Assembly: GCF_052030545.1 (NCBI RefSeq)
Contig: NZ_JBPDIH010000001.1
Span: 558,001-622,000 of the forward strand
Length of the DNA stretch: 64,000 nucleotides
Direction of reading: 5' to 3'
Source of the DNA: CANMXU01 sp052030545
GTDB taxonomy: Bacteria; Pseudomonadota; Gammaproteobacteria; Enterobacterales; Alteromonadaceae
The notes below the pieces were generated by a model. That model worked only from the letters and a program-made list of their open reading frames with translations, did no database searches and was not told the origin of the DNA. Position numbers and translations under genes: made by a program. This document shows positions 58,733-64,000 of this stretch, piece after piece (position 1 is the stretch's first letter; each line of letters opens with the position of its first letter).

Positions 58733-60757
58733 TTAGTGCTGATTTTTGTTAATAGTCGCTAATGTGGTTTGAACAACATTATCAACCGTAAAGCCAAAAT
58801 GTTTAAGTAATTCACCACCTGGGGCTGACTCACCAAAAGAGCTCATGCCAATAATCGCGCCTGCTCGGCCAACATACTTGTGCCAATAATCGACATGGGC
58901 AGTTTCAATCGCAACAATGGTTTGCACCTGAGTTGGCAATACGCTTTCTTGGTATTGTGCAGATTGTTGGTCAAATACATTGGTACTTGGCATAGAAACC
59001 ACACGAATGTTTTTGCCTTGCTCGCTTAATACTTTAGCGGCATCTACGGCTAAGCCAACTTCTGAGCCTGTGGCAATGATAATTGCGTCAGGAGTGGCTG
59101 AAACATCAGCACAATCAACTAAAACATAACCGCCTTTTTCAATATTGCCTACTTGCTCAGTATCGCGCTGTTGATGCGGCAAACCTTGACGACTAAAAAT
59201 TAACGCGCTTGGGCCGTTTTGTTTTTCTATGGCTGCTTTCCAAGCAACCGCTGACTCAACCGCATCACATGGGCGCCATGTGGTTAAATTTGGCGTCATG
59301 CGTAAGTTTGCTAGCTGTTCAATCGGTTGATGGGTTGGTCCGTCTTCGCCTTGGCCAATCGAGTCATGGGTATAAACAAAAATATTTTGAATGCCCATTA
59401 AGGCAGACATACGCACGGCATTACGCGCATATTCCATAAACATTAAAAATGTTGCGCCGTAGTTAATAAAGCCGCCATGAAGTGATAAGCCGTTCATAAT
59501 GCCGCTCATACCAAATTCACGTACGCCGTAAAATAAATAGTTACCGTCGGCATCTTCAGCTGAAATACCTTTTGAGCCTGACCATAAAGTTAAGTTAGAG
59601 CCGGCTAAATCGGCTGAGCCACCAAGTAATTCAGGAAGTAGTGAGCCAAAGACTTCAATCGCATTTTGCGAGGCTTTACGGCTAGCAATATTTTGCCCTT
59701 GCTGCTGGCAAAGCTTGATGTATTGATCCGCTTTTTCAGTAAATTGCTCGGGTAACTTTCCGTCGATCACGCGGCGAGTAAATTCAGTAGCTAATTCAGG
59801 GTATTGCGCTTGATAATCGGTAAAAAGAGCCTGCCATTTTGACTCAGCTTGGTTGCCTTTTTCATTTGCGTCCCAGCCTTGATAAACCTCTTGTGGAATG
59901 TCAAACGGGGCATGTGGCCAATTTAAAAATTCTCTGGCTGCGGCAATTTCTACGTCGCCTAATGGCGCGCCATGACAGTCGTGCGAGCCTGATTTGTTTG
60001 GCGAACCAAAGCCGATAGTGGTTTTACAACAAATCATCGTTGGTTTGTCGGTTATCGCTTTTGCTTGTTCGATAGCGGCGTTAATGGCAACCGGATCATG
60101 ACCGTCAACATCGCTGATCACATGCCAGCCATAGGCTTCGAAACGGGCAGGGGTATTGTCGGTAAACCACCCTTCAACTTCGCCATCGATAGAAATGCCA
60201 TTGTCATCCCAAAACGCGATTAGCTTGCCTAAACCGAGAGTGCCCGCTAATGAACATACTTCGTGCGAAATACCTTCCATTAAACAGCCATCGCCTAAAA
60301 AGCAGTAGGTGTAATGGTCAACAATAGCAAAATTGTCACGGTTAAAATGTGCGGCTAAGGTTTTTTCGGCAATCGCCATACCAACGGCATTTGAAATACC
60401 TGCGCCTAGTGGACCAGTAGTCGTTTCAACACCTACGGTGTAACCATATTCTGGGTGGCCGGGGGTTTTTGAATGAAGTTGTCTAAATTGTTTTAATTCA
60501 TCAATAGGTAAGTCGTAGCCGCTCAAATGTAGTAGCGAATAAATTAACATTGAACCATGGCCGTTACTCAGAATAAAGCGATCTCTGTCTGACCAGTTTG
60601 GGCTTGATGGGTTATGTTTTAGGTGATCATTAAATAATACTTCTGCAATATCTGCCATGCCCATAGGAGCACCTGGGTGACCAGATTTTGCTTGTTGAAC
60701 TGCGTCCATTGTAAGTGCGCGAATAGCATTAGCGAGATGCTGCCTTGAAGACGTCAT
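58733..60757 (-). CDS. tkt: Transketolase
   Basis: A 674-aa thiamine-diphosphate enzyme moving two-carbon units between pentose phosphates. Visible: AKSGHPGAPMGMADIAEVLF, DRFILSNGHGSMLIYSLLHL, the TPP motif GDGCLMEGISHEVCSL ending at FWDDNGISIDG, the central FGMSGIMNGLSLHGG, and YTHDSIGQGEDGPTHQP. AAGGAAA precedes the ATG. Located in the xylose operon block (xylB-xylA-tal, then tkt-pgi-galM), it processes xylulose-5-phosphate. The hairpin at 60797-60829 suggests a separate promoter from xylA/tal. Confidence 0.98.
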   Translation of the reverse strand: MTSSRQHLANAIRALTMDAVQQAKSGHPGAPMGMADIAEVLFNDHLKHNPSSPNWSDRDRFILSNGHGSMLIYSLLHLSGYDLPIDELKQFRQLHSKTPGHPEYGYTVGVETTTGPLGAGISNAVGMAIAEKTLAAHFNRDNFAIVDHYTYCFLGDGCLMEGISHEVCSLAGTLGLGKLIAFWDDNGISIDGEVEGWFTDNTPARFEAYGWHVISDVDGHDPVAINAAIEQAKAITDKPTMICCKTTIGFGSPNKSGSHDCHGAPLGDVEIAAAREFLNWPHAPFDIPQEVYQGWDANEKGNQAESKWQALFTDYQAQYPELATEFTRRVIDGKLPEQFTEKADQYIKLCQQQGQNIASRKASQNAIEVFGSLLPELLGGSADLAGSNLTLWSGSKGISAEDADGNYLFYGVREFGMSGIMNGLSLHGGFINYGATFLMFMEYARNAVRMSALMGIQNIFVYTHDSIGQGEDGPTHQPIEQLANLRMTPNLTTWRPCDAVESAVAWKAAIEKQNGPSALIFSRQGLPHQQRDTEQVGNIEKGGYVLVDCADVSATPDAIIIATGSEVGLAVDAAKVLSEQGKNIRVVSMPSTNVFDQQSAQYQESVLPTQVQTIVAIETAHVDYWHKYVGRAGAIIGMSSFGESAPGGELLKHFGFTVDNVVQTTLATINKNQH

Positions 60758-60796
60758 TATGATTTCCTTTGTAGTTGGTAATTCGTGTTGTTATTT

Positions 60797-60829
60797 TAAA
60801 AGCCAACGGCAGGGAATGCGCCGTTGGCT
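60797..60829 (-). terminator. Terminator between transaldolase and transketolase genes
   Basis: AGCCAACGGC (60801-60810) pairs perfectly with GCCGTTGGCT (60820-60829); on the minus strand the stem is followed by TTTAAAATAA. It divides the leftward operon into xylBA-tal and tkt-pgi-galM parts. Confidence 0.75.
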
Positions 60830-60929
60830 GAATGTGCAGTTGATTAAATATTGCATTGGTAAATATTCATGAGTTTGCACTGTGTTTTTATTTCGTATAT
60901 TTGGCAAATGGGTCTGTAACATTTACGGC

Positions 60930-61892
60930 TTAAATAAGCTCGGCGACCATTTGCTCTAAAATATTTTGATCTTTGGCAAAATTACGAATACCTTCCGACA
61001 GTTTTTCAACCGCCATCGCATCTTCATTATGCTGCCATGCAAAGCTTGCTTCTGTTAGCGCGGTTAATGCATCGCGTGATTGGCCTTTGATTTTGCTAGC
61101 ATCTAATTTGGTTTCAAGCTCACCTTGCGTTTCTTGTAATTGAGTCAGTAACGCGGGTGAAATGGTTAATAAATCACAACCGGCAAGTTCAATAATTTCT
61201 GAGGTGTTTCTAAAGCTTGCGCCCATAACCACGGTACTGTAGTCGTAGGTTTTGTAGTACTCATAGATGCGAGTAACCGATTGCACGCCGGGATCATCTG
61301 CGCCAATAAAGTCTTTTCCTGTTGGTGCTTGCGCTTCTTTAGCCTTATACCAATCTAAAATTCGACCAACAAAAGGCGAAATTAAGGTAACATTTGCTTC
61401 GGCGCAGGCAACGGCTTGCGCCATTGAAAATAGTAAGGTTAAGTTACAAGCAATGCCTTCTTTTTCTAGTTGCTCGGCGGCTTTTATGCCTTGCCAAGTC
61501 GAAGCGAGTTTGATTAATACGCGATCTTTACTGATACCGGCGGCTTGATAAAGGGCAATTAATTTACGACCTTTTTCAATGCTTGCTTGGGTGTCAAACG
61601 ACAATCTGGCATCAACTTCTGATGAAATGCGCCCTGGAACATGTTTAAGTATTTCACAGCCAAAATTGACAATCAGTTGGTCGCAGACATCATCAATATC
61701 GATCTGACCGTTTTTGCGAGATTTTACGATAGCATCATCAATTAAGTGATTGTATTGCGGTAGTTTTGCCGCTTGTAAAATCAACGAAGGGTTAGTGGTA
61801 GCATCTACCGGGTTTAACGCTTTGATGGAGTCAACATCGCCGCTGTCAGCCACAACTTTAGTGACCTTTTTTAATTGTGCTAATAAATTCAT
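60930..61892 (-). CDS. tal: Transaldolase
   Basis: A 320-aa class I aldolase exchanging three-carbon units between sedoheptulose-7-phosphate and glyceraldehyde-3-phosphate. Signatures: NPVDATTNPSLILQAA, SSEVDARLSFDTQ, the Schiff-base Lys128 in RVLIKLASTWQG, and NLTLLFSMAQAVACAEA with FVGRILDWYK. The ATG at 61892 is used; the frame is open to 61931, but that start lies in the intergenic hairpin and adds 13 residues that the family lacks. The gene follows xylA by about 108 bp. Confidence 0.97.
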   Translation of the reverse strand: MNLLAQLKKVTKVVADSGDVDSIKALNPVDATTNPSLILQAAKLPQYNHLIDDAIVKSRKNGQIDIDDVCDQLIVNFGCEILKHVPGRISSEVDARLSFDTQASIEKGRKLIALYQAAGISKDRVLIKLASTWQGIKAAEQLEKEGIACNLTLLFSMAQAVACAEANVTLISPFVGRILDWYKAKEAQAPTGKDFIGADDPGVQSVTRIYEYYKTYDYSTVVMGASFRNTSEIIELAGCDLLTISPALLTQLQETQGELETKLDASKIKGQSRDALTALTEASFAWQHNEDAMAVEKLSEGIRNFAKDQNILEQMVAELI

Positions 61893-61923
61893 TGGGGGTA
61901 ACCTAGAGTGACAGTAATTAAAG

Positions 61924-61954
61924 ACTGCCAATAATCGCTAGGATTTATTGGCAG
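61924..61954 (-). terminator. Hairpin between xylA and transaldolase genes
   Basis: ACTGCCAATAA (61924-61934) pairs perfectly with TTATTGGCAGT (61944-61954 region). On the minus strand CTTTAATTAC follows, a short T tract. Probably a partial terminator reducing tal expression relative to xylA. Confidence 0.6.
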
Positions 61955-62000
61955 TTAAAGCATCGGTTTAAGTTAACGTTAAATTAAGATTAAAATTAAA

Positions 62001-63320
62001 TTAAACGTAACGGTTAACAATGTTTTCTAGTAGCTCTTGGCGACCAGATTCTTGTTTTGGATCGATTTTTTCTTCAAGTACTAATTTAGACAAGCTTTCT
62101 AAGCTGTGATCACCAGACATTATGCTTTGGCCTAATTCACCTTTCCAACCGGCATAACGTTCTTTAACAAAGTCAGATAATGGTGCATCTTCAATTAACT
62201 TAGCCGCGTTAAGTAAGGCTTTAGCCATAGTGTCCATGCCGCCAATGTGACCAATGAATAAATCATCACGCTCACATGATTGACGACGAAGTTTAGTATC
62301 AAAGTTGAAACCACCTGTGTCTAAACCACCGGCTTTTAAAATTTCATACATCACTAAGGTACATTCTGCTACGTCGTTCGGGAATTGGTCGGTATCCCAA
62401 CCGTTTTGCATGTCGCCACGGTTAGCATCAACACTACCCATAATGCCTTCAGCACAAGCAACTGCGATTTCATGATGGAAACTATGACCGGCAAGTGTTG
62501 CATGGTTAGCTTCAATGTTGACATGAACTTCACCAGCGATGCCGTGCTTGTGTAAGAAACCAGCAACGGTAGCCGTATCGTAATCGTATTGATGCTTAGT
62601 CGGCTCTTGAGGCTTAGGTTCAATTAATAACTTACCTTTGAAACCAATTTTATGTTTGTGCTCGATAACCATTTTAAGGAAACGTGCGTATTGCTCGCCT
62701 TCTTGTGCAAGGTCTGTATTTAATAACGTATCGTAACCTTCACGACCACCCCAAAGTACGTAGTTTTCGCCGCCTAAACGGTGCGTTACTTCTAAGGCAT
62801 GTTTTACTTGCGCTGCAGCGTAAGCGTATAAATCAGGGTTCGGGTTAGTTGAACCACCGGCACAAAAACGTGCATTTGAGAATAAGTTCGCAGTACCCCA
62901 TAACAGCTTAATGCCGGTACGCTTCATTTCTTTTTCAAAAATACCAACGATGTGATCAACATTGTCGTGGAATTCTTGTAATGACTCGCCTTCAGGTGCA
63001 ATGTCTGCATCGTGGAAACAAAAGTAAGGTACACCTAATTTTTCAAAAAATTCAAAGGCAACTTTTGCTTTTTGCTCAGCAAGCTCTAATTGGTTACCTG
63101 TCGCTGAAATCCAAGGACGCTCAAATGTACCCGCGCCAAAAATGTCTGAGCCTGCCCAACAAAAGTTATGCCAGTAACATGCGGCAAAACGCAAGTGCTC
63201 TTTCATGGTTTTACCTAGCACAACTTGGTTTTCGTCGTAATAACGAAACGCTAGTGGGTTAGTGCTGTTTTCACCTTCAAATTTAATTTTTTCTACGGTA
63301 TTAAAAAATTGTTCGCTCAT
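62001..63320 (-). CDS. xylA: Xylose isomerase
   Basis: A 439-aa metal-dependent isomerase converting D-xylose to D-xylulose. Active-site region YFCFHDADIAPEGESL contains His103 and Asp106; metal ligands lie in LLIEPKPQEPTKHQYDYD and in NIEANHATLAGH; the C-terminus has TGGFNFDTKLRRQS and HIGGMDTMAKALL. Length places it in the long class II family like E. coli XylA. It follows xylulokinase by 43 bp in the same operon. No xyl-box lies in this short gap; the operon promoter is outside the window. Confidence 0.98.
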   Translation of the reverse strand: MSEQFFNTVEKIKFEGENSTNPLAFRYYDENQVVLGKTMKEHLRFAACYWHNFCWAGSDIFGAGTFERPWISATGNQLELAEQKAKVAFEFFEKLGVPYFCFHDADIAPEGESLQEFHDNVDHIVGIFEKEMKRTGIKLLWGTANLFSNARFCAGGSTNPNPDLYAYAAAQVKHALEVTHRLGGENYVLWGGREGYDTLLNTDLAQEGEQYARFLKMVIEHKHKIGFKGKLLIEPKPQEPTKHQYDYDTATVAGFLHKHGIAGEVHVNIEANHATLAGHSFHHEIAVACAEGIMGSVDANRGDMQNGWDTDQFPNDVAECTLVMYEILKAGGLDTGGFNFDTKLRRQSCERDDLFIGHIGGMDTMAKALLNAAKLIEDAPLSDFVKERYAGWKGELGQSIMSGDHSLESLSKLVLEEKIDPKQESGRQELLENIVNRYV

Positions 63321-63363
63321 GTGGTACTCCTAGTTAATGCTTAATTTGTTGTGTTGTTACCGC

Positions 63364-64000
63364 TTAAAAATGATCTTTTAAGCTTTTATAAAGTTGTTGA
63401 TACTTATTGTGTTGCGCTTGGTAATAAGCGTGCATGCTAGTGTCAGGTTCGATAACAAAATCGACTTCGCTGGCGGTGCATACGTCACTTGGCTGTGCTT
63501 TGCTGCTGGCAATTTTTGCTAAACGCGCCGCGCCAAAAGCAGGGCCTACTTCCGCACCTTTTCGGTAGGTCAGTGGTTTATCAAGTACGCTGGCTAATAT
63601 TTTTCCCCACAGCGCGCTACGTGCGCCGCCGCCAATAACGGATACTTGATCAATTTTTGTACCTGCAGCAATGAGTGCTTGTTGGCCGTCGGCAAAAGCA
63701 AAGGCAACACCTTCTAATACGGCGCGGCCAAGTTCAGCGGCGCCAGTATTGTGGCCAAGGCCAAAGAAAACACCTTGTGCATTAGGGTTGTTGTGTGGCG
63801 TGCGCTCACCAGAAAGGTAAGGTAAAAACATCACCGGCGAGGGCTTGGTAAAATCAAGCTTTTCTACTTCATCGAGTAAGGCTTTTTCATTGGTAAAACC
63901 AGTAAGCTTGGTCACCCAGCTTAAACAGCTTGCGGCGCTTAACACTACCGACATTTGATGCCAAGTATTAGGTATGCAGTGACAAAAGGTATGTACAGCA
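63364..64000 (-). CDS. xylB: Xylulokinase, C-terminal part (5' end outside window)
   Basis: The frame runs to the right edge of the window, so only the C-terminal ~210 residues of a FGGY-family kinase are present. The ATG at 63954 is internal: the codons before it read VHTFCHCIPNTWHQMSVVLS, which is the classical xylulokinase substrate-binding region. PVMFLPYLSGERTPHNNPNAQ, FGLGHNTGAAELGRAVLEGVAFAF, the ATP-site IGGGARSALWGKILASVL and GPAFGAARLA follow. It phosphorylates D-xylulose for the pentose phosphate pathway and is the first gene of the visible operon. Confidence 0.96.
   Translation of the reverse strand, partial: AVHTFCHCIPNTWHQMSVVLSAASCLSWVTKLTGFTNEKALLDEVEKLDFTKPSPVMFLPYLSGERTPHNNPNAQGVFFGLGHNTGAAELGRAVLEGVAFAFADGQQALIAAGTKIDQVSVIGGGARSALWGKILASVLDKPLTYRKGAEVGPAFGAARLAKIASSKAQPSDVCTASEVDFVIEPDTSMHAYYQAQHNKYQQLYKSLKDHF

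Noticed and set aside
61893..61931. 13-residue N-terminal extension of transaldolase
   Set aside because: The region falls in the xylA-tal hairpin and the family starts at MNLLAQLKKV-like sequence, matching the ATG at 61892.

Overview
The window reads as a chromosome segment of a marine, polysaccharide-degrading gammaproteobacterium, most likely of the order Alteromonadales (Colwelliaceae or Alteromonadaceae type). The basis is the AT-leaning composition, the very large TonB-dependent receptors of the CUT type, the association of these receptors with tryptophan-halogenase-like, SapC and cupin genes, and the many marine glycan-degrading enzymes. This placement is inference; no rRNA gene is present. 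I see no insertion sequences, tRNA genes, CRISPR arrays or phage genes. The whole window is a chain of carbohydrate-utilisation loci.

Layout. (1) 1-8300, galactose block: the end of a GH117/GH43-like hydrolase, the complete Leloir set galT-galK-galE, then convergently a sugar/H+ symporter and a lipoprotein GH3 beta-xylosidase/glucosidase. (2) 8301-19309, beta-glucan block: TonB-dependent receptor 1, halogenase-like protein 1, a membrane-anchored AraC regulator, an ExoP-like GH3 exo-glucanase and a lipoprotein GH9 glucanase, closed by a striking 7-nt tandem array. (3) 19598-37885, xylan block I: an IclR regulator, a NUDIX-type sugar regulator, a GPH symporter, a GH43 enzyme, TonB-dependent receptor 2, a cassette of two halogenase-like flavoproteins with SapC, a cupin_8 protein and a DUF6445 protein, a secreted ThuA-like protein, a secreted SMP-30 lactonase and two GH10 xylanases. 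(4) 37968-55924, xylan/xylose block II: a leftward run (GH26-like lipoprotein, GH43 beta-xylosidase, SDR, COG3573 flavoprotein, old yellow enzyme, ThuA-like protein) diverging from a rightward run (receptor 3, LacI regulator, GH1, SMP-30 lactonase, FAH-family dehydratase, aldehyde dehydrogenase, second LacI regulator). (5) 56078-64000, central pentose metabolism, all leftward: xylulokinase (cut by the window edge), xylose isomerase, transaldolase, transketolase, glucose-6-phosphate isomerase, aldose 1-epimerase.

How it works together. Extracellular and lipoprotein xylanases cut xylan, receptors 2 and 3 import oligosaccharides, GPH/MFS symporters move them across the inner membrane, GH43/GH1/GH3 enzymes release monomers, and xylose enters either xylA-xylB plus the pentose phosphate enzymes or an oxidative Weimberg-like branch (SDR, lactonase, FAH dehydratase, semialdehyde dehydrogenase). 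The oxidative branch lacks a recognisable xylonate dehydratase in the window. Two different operator families mark the two xylan blocks: TRGTCA-N3-TGACYA sites in block I (proposed target of the NUDIX regulator) and 14-bp xyl-box sites close to TGGTAGCGCTAACA in block II (proposed target of the LacI pair). The least understood part is the halogenase/oxygenase cassette at 27480-33151.
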